From contig NZ_QPKF01000001.1 in assembly GCF_003339585.1 (NCBI RefSeq), positions 1,612,001-1,676,000 of the forward strand: 64,000 nt of DNA. Direction: 5' to 3'. Below, in pieces: positions 45,707 to 54,211 of this stretch; within the stretch, counting starts at the first letter, position 1, and each line of letters begins with the position of its first letter. The position numbers and the translations under genes were made by a program. Below the pieces are notes generated by a model. That model did not search any database. It had not been told where the DNA came from and was given only the letters and a program-made list of their open reading frames with translations. The stretch is from Exiguobacterium sp. RIT594. Its GTDB lineage: Bacteria; Bacillota; Bacilli; Exiguobacteriales; Exiguobacteriaceae.

Positions 45707-47045
45707 GAGTCAGTCCTCCTAACGCAGTCACGAATTGATCCAATTCTTCTTTCGTGCGTAATTCCGTCGCACAAACAAGCATTTGTTTGTTCCGACTGTC
45801 GTCAAACGTACCAAGCGGCAGTCCACCGATGATTCCGGCTTGCAACAACTGTTTGCCGGCTTCTGTCGCATCGATCGGCAATTCCACCACAAATTCATTG
45901 AAGCTCGGACCGTCGTCCACGATGTGGAAGCCTGCTTGAATCAATGATTTTTTCAAGGCGTAGGCCGTCTGGAGGTTGCGGGTTGCCAGTTCACGAATCC
46001 CGCGCTTCCCTAGTGCGCTCATTGCGATGGAGGCCGCTAAAGCATTCAGTGCCTGGTTCGAACAGATATTCGAAGTCGCTTTATCGCGGCGAATGTGTTG
46101 TTCACGCGCCTGTAATGTCAGGACGAAACCACGTTTTCCGTCTTCGTCGACCGTCTGACCGACAAGACGTCCAGGGATTTTTCGCATTAACGCTTTTGTC
46201 GTCGTGAAATACCCGCATGTCGGTCCACCAAAGCTCTGCGGAATTCCGAACGGTTGGCAATCCCCAATCGTAATATCTGCTCCAAGCTTACCCGGTGCTT
46301 CTAATAAGCCGAGTGCAAGCGGGTTGGCCGAAACGATGAATAACCCGCCTTTTGCATGCGTCGCGTCTGCTAACGCTTGTAAATCTTCGACACGTCCATA
46401 GAAGTTCGGATATTGCACGATGACACACGCGACATCATCGAGTGCATCCAGGTTCGCGATTGCCGTTTCACCATTCACGAGCGGTAATGTCTGTACTTCA
46501 AGTCCCGGACCGTTTGCATAGGTCCGCACGACATCGTGTGCTTCCGGATGCACACCATCCGAGAGAACGATTGTCTTCTTTTTCTTATGGGCACAGGCAA
46601 GCATTGCCGCTTCAGCAAGTGCTGTAATCCCGTCGTACATCGAAGAGTTGGCGACATCCATTCCCGTCAATTCACAAATCATCGTTTGGTATTCAAAAAT
46701 CGCCTGCAGCTCCCCTTGTGAAATTTCAGGTTGATACGGCGTATAGGCCGTGTAGAACTCAGAGCGGAGCAACATATGGTTGACGACAGCCGGTGCATAG
46801 TGGTCATAAATACCAGCACCGAGGAACGACGGATACTGTTTCGTATTCATGTTTTGATCGGCAAGTTTTGAGAGCGTCCGAATCAGGTCAGTTTCCGGTA
46901 GCGGAATACCTACCTCTTCCAAAGTCCCTCGATCGCGTACACTTGCCGGAATATCAGCGAGTAAGTCTTCAATCGAGTCTGCACCAATCGTCTGTAACAT
47001 TTCTTTTTCATCTTCTTGCGTCATCGGTAAATAACGAAAATCCAT
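45699..47045 (-). CDS. gcvPA: Glycine dehydrogenase (decarboxylating) subunit 1
   Basis: A 448-residue partner of GcvPB with the P-protein N-terminal fold: [20 protein letters not shown] (a hallmark 20-residue stretch) and the [15 protein letters not shown] segment, which lacks the catalytic lysine as expected for subunit 1. AAGGGGGA precedes ATG 47045, which lies 14 bases after gcvT. Confidence 0.95.
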   Translation of the reverse strand: MDFRYLPMTQEDEKEMLQTIGADSIEDLLADIPASVRDRGTLEEVGIPLPETDLIRTLSKLADQNMNTKQYPSFLGAGIYDHYAPAVVNHMLLRSEFYTAYTPYQPEISQGELQAIFEYQTMICELTGMDVANSSMYDGITALAEAAMLACAHKKKKTIVLSDGVHPEAHDVVRTYANGPGLEVQTLPLVNGETAIANLDALDDVACVIVQYPNFYGRVEDLQALADATHAKGGLFIVSANPLALGLLEAPGKLGADITIGDCQPFGIPQSFGGPTCGYFTTTKALMRKIPGRLVGQTVDEDGKRGFVLTLQAREQHIRRDKATSNICSNQALNALAASIAMSALGKRGIRELATRNLQTAYALKKSLIQAGFHIVDDGPSFNEFVVELPIDATEAGKQLLQAGIIGGLPLGTFDDSRNKQMLVCATELRTKEELDQFVTALGGLTHA

Positions 47046-47059
47046 CTTTTATGTCCCCC

Positions 47060-48142
47060 TTATTTGCTCCGGCGATAGAATGGCGTATCAATTCGTTTTG
47101 CTGCCAGTTTTTTTCCGCGTACTTCGATTTCGAATGTTTCCTCAGTCGCATATTCCGAAGGTACAAGTGCTAACGCAATCGCTTTACCGATTGTCGGCGG
47201 TAATGTACCGGTCGTAACGAATCCGACGGGTTCTCCGTTCACTAGAACAGAAGCATCTTGACGAGCAATCCCCTTATCAAGAAGTTCAAGACCGATTAAC
47301 CGGCGGCGCGGACCGTCTTCTTTCTGTTTCAACAAAACTTCCGATCCGATAAACGACTTCACTTGTGGTTTGACGGCAAACCCCATTCCTGCCTCAATCG
47401 GTGAAATCGTCGCCGATAACTCATGTCCGTATAAAGGCAGACAGGCTTCAAATCGTAACGTATCCCGGGCACCCAGCCCACACGGTACGACACCTGCTTC
47501 TAATAACACTTTCCAGACTGTCGAAGCGTCTGCTGACGGCATGTACAGTTCGAAACCGTCTTCTCCTGTATACCCGCTACGTGATACCAGCATATCGACT
47601 CCGGCCAATTCCCCTTGCGCAAAACGGAAAAATTTGATGTCATCGAGCTTTAAATTCGTCAACCCTTGCAATACTTCAACCGCTTTTGGACCTTGAACGG
47701 CAATTTGTCCATAGGCATCCGATTGATTTTCAAGCAACACATCCCCGCTTAAGTACTGACGTAAGTGCGCTTCATCTTTTTCAATGTTGGATGCATTGAC
47801 GACAAGCAGATAGTCCTGTTCTGTTAAACGATAAACCAATAGATCGTCTACTGTGCCACCATCTTCCTGGCACAAAACATTGTATTGCGCCTGCCCGATC
47901 GCAATCTTCGAGATGTCATTGGACAACGTCTGTTGAAGAAATGCTAACGCATCTGATCCGGAAACAAACAACTCGCCCATATGGGATACATCAAACATTC
48001 CGGCACGTTCCCGCACCGCTGTATGCTCTTCCTTGATGGATGAAAACAGAACTGGCATTTCAAACCCTGCAAAATCGACCATTTTCCCCGTTGGTGCAAT
48101 GATGTCGAACAATGGCGTTCTCTTCAATGTCGTCTGACTCAT
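47060..48142 (-). CDS. gcvT: Glycine cleavage system aminomethyltransferase (T-protein)
   Basis: A 360-residue folate-dependent enzyme with [24 protein letters not shown] (about 57-63), the VNASNIEKD folate region and [15 protein letters not shown] (about 190-204). It moves methylene to THF and releases ammonia. ATG 48142 follows AGGGGGAAAA; the longer frame adds an 8-residue extension with no RBS. The leader between its likely promoter and the ATG is about 60 bases, too short for a glycine riboswitch. Confidence 0.95.
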   Translation of the reverse strand: MSQTTLKRTPLFDIIAPTGKMVDFAGFEMPVLFSSIKEEHTAVRERAGMFDVSHMGELFVSGSDALAFLQQTLSNDISKIAIGQAQYNVLCQEDGGTVDDLLVYRLTEQDYLLVVNASNIEKDEAHLRQYLSGDVLLENQSDAYGQIAVQGPKAVEVLQGLTNLKLDDIKFFRFAQGELAGVDMLVSRSGYTGEDGFELYMPSADASTVWKVLLEAGVVPCGLGARDTLRFEACLPLYGHELSATISPIEAGMGFAVKPQVKSFIGSEVLLKQKEDGPRRRLIGLELLDKGIARQDASVLVNGEPVGFVTTGTLPPTIGKAIALALVPSEYATEETFEIEVRGKKLAAKRIDTPFYRRSK

Positions 48143-48206
48143 ACTTTTCCCCCTAATTACGAACATTTTTAGTTCCTTTTCTCTTTATTGTTCAACTTTC
48201 AATTAC

Positions 48207-48235
48207 ATTCTACCAATTTAAAATCTTTTATTCCA
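48207..48235 (-). promoter_or_regulatory. Probable promoter of the gcv operon
   Basis: On the minus strand TGGAAT (48235-48230), a 17-base spacer and TAGAAT (48212-48207) with a TG extension. The -35 match is weak, but this is the best candidate between the aroK-side terminator and gcvT. Confidence 0.5.
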
Positions 48236-48254
48236 GGTTTATTCGGAAATTGAA

Positions 48255-48292
48255 CAAAAGGAAAGAGAGAAAGGACAAAGTCCCTTCTCTCC
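48255..48292 (-). terminator. Terminator at the end of the comG-aroK unit
   Basis: On the minus strand GAGAGAAGGGAC (48291-48280), loop TTT, GTCCTTTCTCTC (48276-48265), then a T-rich tail. The 12-base stem has only one G-T pair. Confidence 0.85.
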
Positions 48293-48324
48293 TATTGTTT
48301 CATATTCAGCCGATGAAAGCCATT

Positions 48325-48639
48325 TCAAAATGGTTTAAGTCCTGCAGTATGTTCAACCTCTGTTTTAAGACGTTGCCCTTCAGCAATGAGTTGACGTCCT
48401 CCTTGCTCGACTCGTTTGCCCTCCGCGACCAAATGATCGACGTTTCCTTTGATTTGATTGATCCGGCTCGTCGTATGATCAATATTCGTCTGCAACGTTT
48501 GCTGACGAATCGAAAAACGTTCCAGCAGTTGCTTGATCACTGTCACATCTTTTGAAATCTTCTTTTTGTATAGGCTTAGCCCATAAATCACCAAACCGAT
48601 GATTGCTAAGACGATAATTCCGAGATTGATCCAAATCAT
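48325..48639 (-). CDS. Small membrane-anchored coiled-coil protein, function unknown
   Basis: A 104-residue protein with one N-terminal membrane helix (about 4-22) followed by helix and coiled coil (about 30-95) rich in Gln, Ile, Lys and Glu. This looks like DUF948-type proteins, but I cannot confirm the family. The ATG overlaps the aroK stop (ATGA), with GGAG upstream, so it is translated from the end of the comG-aroK message. Position suggests nothing definite about its job. Confidence 0.7.
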   Translation of the reverse strand: MIWINLGIIVLAIIGLVIYGLSLYKKKISKDVTVIKQLLERFSIRQQTLQTNIDHTTSRINQIKGNVDHLVAEGKRVEQGGRQLIAEGQRLKTEVEHTAGLKPF

Positions 48640-49118
48640 ACGTTCTCCTCCAATATCGTTTCAATTTCTTTTGCCAGTTCCCGGACAGACTTCTTACCAT
48701 CTAAGCGGATATCTGCCAACCGCGCATAGATAGGTCGGCGTCTCCGAAATAACTTTTCGACTGTCATCCGAGATTTGACAAGCGGACGGGATGGGTCTGT
48801 CCGGATTCGATTCCAGACCAGATGGAACGGTGTATCAATCCAGATGACGATTCCAGTTTCTTTCATGAACGTCCGGTTCTCCAAACGCTCGATGATTCCG
48901 CCTCCCGTGACGACAATTTCCGCCTCACTACTTCGTAACAATTCGACTTCCCGATCCCGGAATCCTGTTTCACCGTGTTTTGCGAAAAACTCCGTAATCG
49001 AACCATACTCCTGAACAAAGCGCTCATCCAGTTCTTCGACATGATAATGCACTTGAAGATTACGTCCAATCGCTGTTTTACCAGTTCCCATAAAACCAAT
49101 CAAATAAACCTTATCCAT
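48636..49118 (-). CDS. aroK: Shikimate kinase
   Basis: A 160-residue P-loop kinase starting MDKVYLIGFMGTGKTAIG (Walker A). The shikimate-binding DERF and GFRDREVELL follow, then VTGGGII (about 70-76) and the lid RPLVKSR. It phosphorylates shikimate on the way to chorismate, which feeds trpE. ATG 49118 follows GAGGCGG; a 10-residue upstream extension has no RBS. It overlaps the last comG gene by 8 bases. Confidence 0.92.
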   Translation of the reverse strand: MDKVYLIGFMGTGKTAIGRNLQVHYHVEELDERFVQEYGSITEFFAKHGETGFRDREVELLRSSEAEIVVTGGGIIERLENRTFMKETGIVIWIDTPFHLVWNRIRTDPSRPLVKSRMTVEKLFRRRRPIYARLADIRLDGKKSVRELAKEIETILEENV

Positions 49119-49404
49119 TCGAAACAACCGCCTCGATTCTTTGTCCATTATCTAGTATCGCTTCCATTTTAAAGCCTTTATCTGTCTGTGTACAGATAAC
49201 TTGACCGATCGGATACTGAACGGTTTCATCTTGACGGCAGTCCCTTGTTGCGGCTCGCACGAGCGACTCGAGTTGTAGCGCTTCTTTCTCCAACTGAACC
49301 TGTTTTACCGCTTCATCCATCTGATGACAACCTAGCAGGATGGCCACGCCTATTCCAAGCAGCAACAACAGGGTTTGGATCAGGATGAAGCCGCCTTCTT
49401 GCAC
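49111..49404 (-). CDS. comGG: ComGG-like minor pseudopilin
   Basis: A 97-residue protein with the short N-terminus MQEGGFILIQ followed by a hydrophobic helix (about 6-22). The usual prepilin GFxxxE has Gln in place of Glu at position +5, which is tolerated in some minor pilins. The start is GTG 49404; a much longer upstream frame is only the comGF shadow. It overlaps comGF by 25 bases. The call rests on position as the seventh comG gene plus the pilin-like start. Confidence 0.7.
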   Translation of the reverse strand: MQEGGFILIQTLLLLLGIGVAILLGCHQMDEAVKQVQLEKEALQLESLVRAATRDCRQDETVQYPIGQVICTQTDKGFKMEAILDNGQRIEAVVSNG

Positions 49405-49811
49405 TGAACGGTTCGTTGACGCTGATTGAGTTCGAAAATAAGTGTTTGTCCTTCCTGGCGAACTTGGTAATGTGTTACATCGTGGGCATATGTCAGTTCG
49501 CCTCCAAATTCTTTTTTTAATCGGATTTGATTTTGTACACGGACGAGTCGCCATTTGATCGGTTCCTCTTCCGGATCGACGTCTACGCCGCGAACTTCAT
49601 CACCATTTTTTTCACACGAAATACTCCGCCACATCAGTCGTTCAATCGTATGAAAAAATAATTCTTCTTCCATCGATTGCTCGTGATGCACAGTACTGAC
49701 GATTTGTGTCATCGCAATCAGACTAATCAACAGCAACGGGCTCAGCCAAAGGACCAATGAAATTTCGAGGAGTGTCGTTCCGGATTGAGCTCGCCAAACA
49801 GAGCTCTTCAC
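49380..49811 (-). CDS. comGF: ComGF-like minor pseudopilin
   Basis: A 143-residue protein starting MKSSVWRAQSGTTLLEISLVLWL, i.e. a degenerate prepilin signal GTTLLE in place of GFTLLE, then a membrane helix and a soluble domain with three Cys. The start is GTG 49811, with AAGGGATG upstream. It overlaps comGE by 89 bases, an unusually long overlap. Confidence 0.78.
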   Translation of the reverse strand: MKSSVWRAQSGTTLLEISLVLWLSPLLLISLIAMTQIVSTVHHEQSMEEELFFHTIERLMWRSISCEKNGDEVRGVDVDPEEEPIKWRLVRVQNQIRLKKEFGGELTYAHDVTHYQVRQEGQTLIFELNQRQRTVQCKKAASS

Positions 49812-50034
49812 TACACCACATCCCTTCTGTAATGTCGTAGCCTGTTCTTCTTTCTGCGATTTGATCAGACGCCATTTGATCGAGACGACGTGTTTCGACC
49901 ATCAATTGATTTTTTTGCTTTTGAAAAGACAACAGAGGATCGATTGCAAGCATCAGGAAAAAAGCGATGGCAACCATCGATAAAACGACTTCCAGAAGTG
50001 TGAATCCCTGTTGCTGATTTTTTTGATTTCCCAC
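49723..50034 (-). CDS. comGE: ComGE-like minor pseudopilin
   Basis: A 103-residue protein with a prepilin start QQGFTLLEVVLSM (about 8-20) and a helix behind it. The GTG start at 50034 has ACGAGG upstream. Its last 30 residues are encoded by DNA that also encodes the comGF N-terminus in another frame. Confidence 0.82.
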   Translation of the reverse strand: MGNQKNQQQGFTLLEVVLSMVAIAFFLMLAIDPLLSFQKQKNQLMVETRRLDQMASDQIAERRTGYDITEGMWCSEELCLASSIRNDTPRNFIGPLAEPVAVD

Positions 50035-50039
50035 GGTAT

Positions 50040-50507
50040 TTACCTCGTTTTTTGAATCACCATTTGATAATTGCCGAGTAAAAATTTGATTTCAAACGCT
50101 TGTGTCGTCGATTGACACACCCAGGTCGACGCGTACGTCGAATGATAACTTTTAAAGTAAATGATCCGTCCGTTCGAAGGAACGATACAGGAGTGACCCG
50201 GTTGAAACGTCCGTTGCCATAACAGGCGATCGTTCGCCATGATGAAATATCCTTTGCCGTCATTTTTCCAGCGGAGCTGCATCTGATTTTGATCACCCGA
50301 TTTAGAATATTGAATCAATCGGAGGGTCTGAACATCCTGTTTGAGGATTTCAATGTCTTGTTCCAGCGTATACAGGGCCGGTCTTCGATCGATGACGGTT
50401 GGTAATAAAAATATCAAAAGACATCCGATCATCACCAGTACAACGGTCATTTCAAGTAACGTAAATCCGTCATTTGACTTTCGTAAGTTCTCCAGTCTTC
50501 GCATCAT
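50040..50507 (-). CDS. comGD: ComGD-like pseudopilin
   Basis: A 155-residue protein with the prepilin motif DGFTLLEMTVVLVMIG after a short basic leader (MMRRLENLRKSN) and a soluble beta domain with two Cys. ATG 50507 (or 50504) follows GGAG by about ten bases; the ORF extension to 50534 lacks an RBS. It overlaps comGC by 38 bases. Confidence 0.87.
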   Translation of the reverse strand: MMRRLENLRKSNDGFTLLEMTVVLVMIGCLLIFLLPTVIDRRPALYTLEQDIEILKQDVQTLRLIQYSKSGDQNQMQLRWKNDGKGYFIMANDRLLWQRTFQPGHSCIVPSNGRIIYFKSYHSTYASTWVCQSTTQAFEIKFLLGNYQMVIQKTR

Positions 50508-50787
50508 ACGTATAGGTCTCCTGATCGCAAGCAAGCTCGTTTGGTTTTTCCGCTGTCCCCCGATTGATGGTTTGCAGTGATTCCGGATATTTTTTCTCTT
50601 TAGCGTAATAAAGATTTACTTCGGAACGGATGACACGGATGTTCGCTTCACAACTGACTCCTTTCGCCTGATCTTTCCCGCTCGTCATCGTCGGAATCAA
50701 TACGAGTAAAAGCAAGGAAATGATCAGCAGGACGGCTGCCATTTCGAGCAAAGTAAATCCGCGTTGATTTTGAATAAATCGTTTCAT
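50470..50787 (-). CDS. comGC: ComGC, major competence pseudopilin
   Basis: A 105-residue prepilin, MKRFIQNQRGFTLLEMAAVL, with cleavage after Gly10 and a hydrophobic helix (about 13-32). Two Cys (in VSCEANIR and LACDQET) fit the disulfide of ComGC. It forms the pseudopilus that reels DNA to the membrane. GAGGAG precedes the ATG. Confidence 0.92.
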   Translation of the reverse strand: MKRFIQNQRGFTLLEMAAVLLIISLLLLVLIPTMTSGKDQAKGVSCEANIRVIRSEVNLYYAKEKKYPESLQTINRGTAEKPNELACDQETYTYDAKTGELTKVK

Positions 50788-50807
50788 TTAATCGACTCCT
50801 CGTCTCT

Positions 50808-51809
50808 TTAAAATGGAAGTTGCTGAATAGCAAGTTGGATCGGATAGTAGAGAATTAAAAATAGTGTGCCTGTCATCACGGTTAATCCTCCGTACAACGC
50901 CGGTTCAATCAATAACAGCTTCTTTTCGACTTCTTCCTCAATCGATTCATGCAATAATGCAGCTTGCTCCAATAATAAAGGACCTAAGTCGCCACTTTCC
51001 CGTGCAATATGAACCAATCCGACAGTTTCAACATCAATGATGTTTTCATCCTGCATCGCTTCCGATAACGGTTGACCACTTTTTTGACGGTGATGCAACA
51101 TTTGATACATCTGTTTCTTTTTACCGGTTTGTCCTTGTTCCAAAGCATGAAAAGCTTCTTCCAATGAAAATCCGGCATCAATGAAGGAGCCGACCTCGAT
51201 TGTAAACAAATAGCTGTAATACAAACGCAGCATTTTTTCAATCATCTTCATACGGAGCAGCCGTTTCATTGGAATATGTCGAATCAAGAGCACAAGTCCC
51301 GTCACCATCGTGACAGGGGCAAACGCCATGACGTACTTGGCTGAAGGATGAAGGAGGGGGCGGACGAATAGCGGTAAGGTAGCCGGATTCGACATCTCCA
51401 ATAAGGAAGGAAACACATAAAGGGCATAAAACATGAACAGTAGCAACAGACTGGCTGCCAAGACAATCGGATAACGGGCCATCTTCCAAAATTTCTTTTT
51501 CATCTGGCTTTCGAGTTCAAGTAACCGAATGACTTGTCGTAAAATCATCAACGGACGTTCCGTCTGATCTCCTACTGTAAGTAATTGTTGTAACGCTGTC
51601 GGCAATTTTAACGGTTCAAGGGAAAAAGAGAGTCGATTGCCTTGTTGCAGTCGGTCTTGAATCTCATGAATCACCGGAATGAGTAACGGATCTTCAAAAC
51701 GGACCAATATATCCAGTGCCTCTTTTGTCGAGATTCCTTTAGATAAGAGACGATGAAATCGATTTAAGAACCGACATTTACTAGCGCTTGTAAGTTTTCG
51801 ACGGTACAG
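50808..51809 (-). CDS. comGB: ComGB, pseudopilus membrane platform (start probably upstream of first TTG)
   Basis: A type II secretion F-family protein with three membrane helices and the GSFIDAGFSLEEAFHAL repeat region. The obvious start (TTG 51707) gives 299 residues and cuts off an in-frame upstream stretch reading RFLNRFHRLLSKGISTKEAL, which is just what a ComGB N-terminus looks like. No ATG, GTG or TTG exists in that extension. The best candidate is CTG 51809, a short distance after a strong GGAGGAGGGAG, giving 333 residues, close to the 323 of B. subtilis. It would overlap comGA by 46 bases. The start is uncertain; the gene is not. Confidence 0.8.
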   Translation of the reverse strand: MYRRKLTSASKCRFLNRFHRLLSKGISTKEALDILVRFEDPLLIPVIHEIQDRLQQGNRLSFSLEPLKLPTALQQLLTVGDQTERPLMILRQVIRLLELESQMKKKFWKMARYPIVLAASLLLLFMFYALYVFPSLLEMSNPATLPLFVRPLLHPSAKYVMAFAPVTMVTGLVLLIRHIPMKRLLRMKMIEKMLRLYYSYLFTIEVGSFIDAGFSLEEAFHALEQGQTGKKKQMYQMLHHRQKSGQPLSEAMQDENIIDVETVGLVHIARESGDLGPLLLEQAALLHESIEEEVEKKLLLIEPALYGGLTVMTGTLFLILYYPIQLAIQQLPF

Positions 51810-52606
51810 CGAACGTCTCCCTCCTCCCGGTACAAGTGGATGATTTTTTTACAGACGGACAATTCTTCATTCGTTACTCCTAACGTTCTTAATCGCAACA
51901 AGGCCTCTTCAATCGACCCTGCATGCAAGGTAAACAAAACGACATGACCGCTCAATGCCGCATTAATCGTCAACCGTGCCGCCTCGGCTGTTCTCACTTC
52001 GCCGAAAGCAATCCAGTCTGGGTCGGCCCGGAGAATTTCTTCAAAACAACGGGTTGCGTCAAAACCAGCCTTTGCATTTAACTCCAGTTGTAAAATCCCT
52101 GGTACGCTACATTCGATTGGATCCTCGACCGAAATGATCCTCTTCCCTTCCATTGAGGCCATTAATGAGTACAACATCGTCGTCTTCCCTGCGCCTGTCG
52201 TTCCGGAAATGATGATGCATCCATGTGTTTGCTGTTTTAACCAGATCAAATCCTGTTCGGGATCGAGCAAGCTTGCCGCAACCTCATCCGAAACAACCGC
52301 CCGATAAAAACGCCAGGACATGGCATCACCATATCGACTCGGTAAGATGGAGACACGCATCCCGCTCTCATCAAGAGGATAGAGACCACTTTGAGGGATT
52401 CGTTCATTTTGCTCCTTTAAGTTGGCTTCATAACGAATGTGACTGACAATCGTCCGATACTGTTCAATTGATATCGAGGATTGTTCTTCCAACCCTCCAT
52501 TCGCCCGACAAATGACTTGAGCCGACCGGTCACCCGGAATAAAGTGGACATCGGTCGCACCCACTGCTTCAAATTGATGAATCAATCGACTGATCTCTTT
52601 TCTCAA
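51764..52606 (-). CDS. comGA: ComGA, competence traffic ATPase (short form)
   Basis: A 280-residue secretion ATPase, about 75 residues shorter than B. subtilis ComGA. It has Walker A SGTTGAGKTT (about 134-143), the Asp box ISVEDPIE, a Walker B region DWIAFGEVR (about 193-201) and the His box GHVVLFTLHAGS. The shortfall is at both ends, chiefly the C-terminus. The start is TTG 52606 behind AAGGAGG. It powers pseudopilus assembly. Only 59 bases separate it from mgsR, and most of that is the mgsR terminator. Confidence 0.9.
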   Translation of the reverse strand: MRKEISRLIHQFEAVGATDVHFIPGDRSAQVICRANGGLEEQSSISIEQYRTIVSHIRYEANLKEQNERIPQSGLYPLDESGMRVSILPSRYGDAMSWRFYRAVVSDEVAASLLDPEQDLIWLKQQTHGCIIISGTTGAGKTTMLYSLMASMEGKRIISVEDPIECSVPGILQLELNAKAGFDATRCFEEILRADPDWIAFGEVRTAEAARLTINAALSGHVVLFTLHAGSIEEALLRLRTLGVTNEELSVCKKIIHLYREEGDVRCTVENLQALVNVGS

Positions 52607-52632
52607 TCCAACACCTCCTTATTCAGAAAATA

Positions 52633-52668
52633 CAAAAAAAAAGAAGCCGAAACAAATCGGCTTCTTTA
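52633..52668 (-). terminator. Hairpin and T-run between mgsR and comGA
   Basis: On the minus strand AAGAAGCCGA pairs with TCGGCTTCTT, followed by nine T. The stem starts at the mgsR stop codon. Since the comG operon begins 27 bases later, this may act as an attenuator for comG as well as the mgsR terminator. Confidence 0.85.
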
Positions 52669-53052
52669 AGATACTTGAGCAATAATTCGGTTTTTACGTT
52701 TCGCAAGTGTTTCGAGTCCTGGTTTATCATACCCGATTACAAGTTGTTTCCCGTCAGTAATGATTGGGCGACGCAATAATTTAGGATTGTCACTCATCAA
52801 GCGAAGCAATTCGCTTAGTTTCATGTCATCAACATCGATTCCTAAATCTTTAAAGGCCTGACTGCGCGTCGCCAGTAAACTTTCGATTCCATCCGTTGAA
52901 AGTTTTAGTAATTCCATCAATTCATCTACTGTTGGAGCATTTCTGAACAGATGACGTTCCTCTACATCAACATGTTCCTCTTTTAACCATGATTTCGTTT
53001 TACGACAAGATGTACAGCTTGGATATGTGAAAAATATCAACTCATTCGCCAT
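52666..53052 (-). CDS. mgsR: Spx/MgsR-family transcriptional regulator
   Basis: A 128-residue ArsC/Spx-fold protein. The redox CxxC lies in YPSCTSCRKTKSWL (about 12-15), and LRRPIITDGKQLVIGY is typical of the C-terminal part. Such proteins bind RNA polymerase alpha and act in stress responses; synteny (beside yqgY) points to MgsR rather than Spx. ATG 53052 follows GGAGGAG. Promoter TGTACA-17-TATAGT (near 53117-53090) is likely. Confidence 0.88.
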   Translation of the reverse strand: MANELIFFTYPSCTSCRKTKSWLKEEHVDVEERHLFRNAPTVDELMELLKLSTDGIESLLATRSQAFKDLGIDVDDMKLSELLRLMSDNPKLLRRPIITDGKQLVIGYDKPGLETLAKRKNRIIAQVS

Positions 53053-53115
53053 TATTGCTCCTCCTCTCAAAATCTACGCTTCTCATTACAGAAACTATAC
53101 CATGCCCTTTTCTTT

Positions 53116-53142
53116 TTGTACACCTTTTGTACAACTATTGTA
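53116..53142. promoter_or_regulatory. Three phased TTGTA repeats upstream of mgsR
   Basis: On the plus strand TTGTA occurs at 53116, 53127 and 53138, exactly 11 bp apart, within three near-identical 11-mers. The first copy overlaps the probable mgsR -35 box. The spacing suggests a protein bound to one face of DNA; no known regulator is recognised. Confidence 0.45.
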
Positions 53143-53277
53143 TAAGTTTTTTTCAAACTTCATCTTTTGTTCACAGTTATTCCTTAACAAACACTAGAAC
53201 ATGATGGACGGATGATTGTTTGCTTGGTAAAATAAGTACGTATATTGACTATCTGTCGGATTTAGGGGGTTATATGA

Positions 53278-53541
53278 ATGGGGAGAATGTACCGCGTACT
53301 CGGATTTTGGACTGGAATCATTGCAGTCATGGCATTTATCGGCGCTCTAGGTGGAGATGCTAGCTCAAGTGAACATACGGATTCATTTTTAGTTATGGGC
53401 TTCGTCTTCTTGGCACAAACAGTATTCTTTGCAGCATTAGGCTATCTTCGCCTAACTGAAAAAACGTATGTCTACATTTTTGCAGCGTACTTAACAGTAT
53501 TCTTTATCGTCTTCACGTATTGGTCCAATTTCCAAATGTGA
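53278..53541 (+). CDS. yqgY: DUF2626 family membrane protein (YqgY-like)
   Basis: An 87-residue protein with three hydrophobic helices, starting MGRMYRVLGFWTGIIAVMAF and ending in TYWSNFQM. It resembles B. subtilis YqgY, which also stands beside mgsR. TTAGGGGG lies upstream of the ATG. Function is unknown. Confidence 0.82.
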   Translation: MGRMYRVLGFWTGIIAVMAFIGALGGDASSSEHTDSFLVMGFVFLAQTVFFAALGYLRLTEKTYVYIFAAYLTVFFIVFTYWSNFQM

Positions 53542-53543
53542 AC

Positions 53544-53586
53544 AAAAAAGCCCCTCGCCTTCGAATGAAGACGAGGGGCTTTTTTC
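53544..53586. terminator. Bidirectional terminator between yqgY and yqgX
   Basis: AAAAGCCCCTCG pairs with CGAGGGGCTTTT (ending at 53584), with T-runs on both strands, between converging genes. Confidence 0.9.
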
Positions 53587-53593
53587 TATTTCC

Positions 53594-54211
53594 TTAAAAA
53601 AATGGATTGTGTTTGATTTCCTGCCGTAACGTCGTTTCCGGTCCGTGCCCCGGATAAAACATCGTATCGTGTGGAATCTCTGCAATGACACGATCGATGG
53701 ACCGCGTCAGTACTTCTTGATCGCCGCCTTCGAGATCAGTTCGACCGACACTGCGCTTGAAAATCAAATCACCTGCAAAGGCGACCTGCTCTTTTTTAAA
53801 ATAAAACGTGACACTGCCCGGTGAATGCCCCGGTGTTTCCATGACATGAAACTGGAATGGTCCAATTTCCAACGGACCGCTTGCCAGTAACTGTTCGGCC
53901 GGTTTTACCTTTAAAGGCGGCATATTGAACTTGATGGACCCGTTGAGGTTCGGATTCGATAACCATTTCATTTCCTTTGGATGAATATAGGCAGGTGCAG
54001 ACGTAAAACGTCGCAACATATCTACACCACCAATATGATCAAAATGAGCATGCGTCAAAAGGATTGCTTCGACCTTTGCTCCACGCTTTTCAATTTCGTC
54101 GAAAAAACGCATATCTTCAGTCCCCGGATCAATGACGAGGCATTTCCCGTCTTTAAAAAGAAGATAACCGTTTTCCGAAGCCATACCTGAAGTAATACTT
54201 ACGATTTCCAT
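53594..54211 (-). CDS. yqgX: Metallo-beta-lactamase fold hydrolase (YqgX, glyoxalase II-like)
   Basis: A 205-residue protein with THAHFDHIGG (about 53-62, zinc ligands), a later His in TPGHSPGS, Asp in FAGDLIF and a final His in YPGHGPET, a complete two-metal site. B. subtilis YqgX acts on bacillithiol-type thioesters in methylglyoxal detoxification; that role here is inferred from similarity and synteny. Confidence 0.9.
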   Translation of the reverse strand: MEIVSITSGMASENGYLLFKDGKCLVIDPGTEDMRFFDEIEKRGAKVEAILLTHAHFDHIGGVDMLRRFTSAPAYIHPKEMKWLSNPNLNGSIKFNMPPLKVKPAEQLLASGPLEIGPFQFHVMETPGHSPGSVTFYFKKEQVAFAGDLIFKRSVGRTDLEGGDQEVLTRSIDRVIAEIPHDTMFYPGHGPETTLRQEIKHNPFF

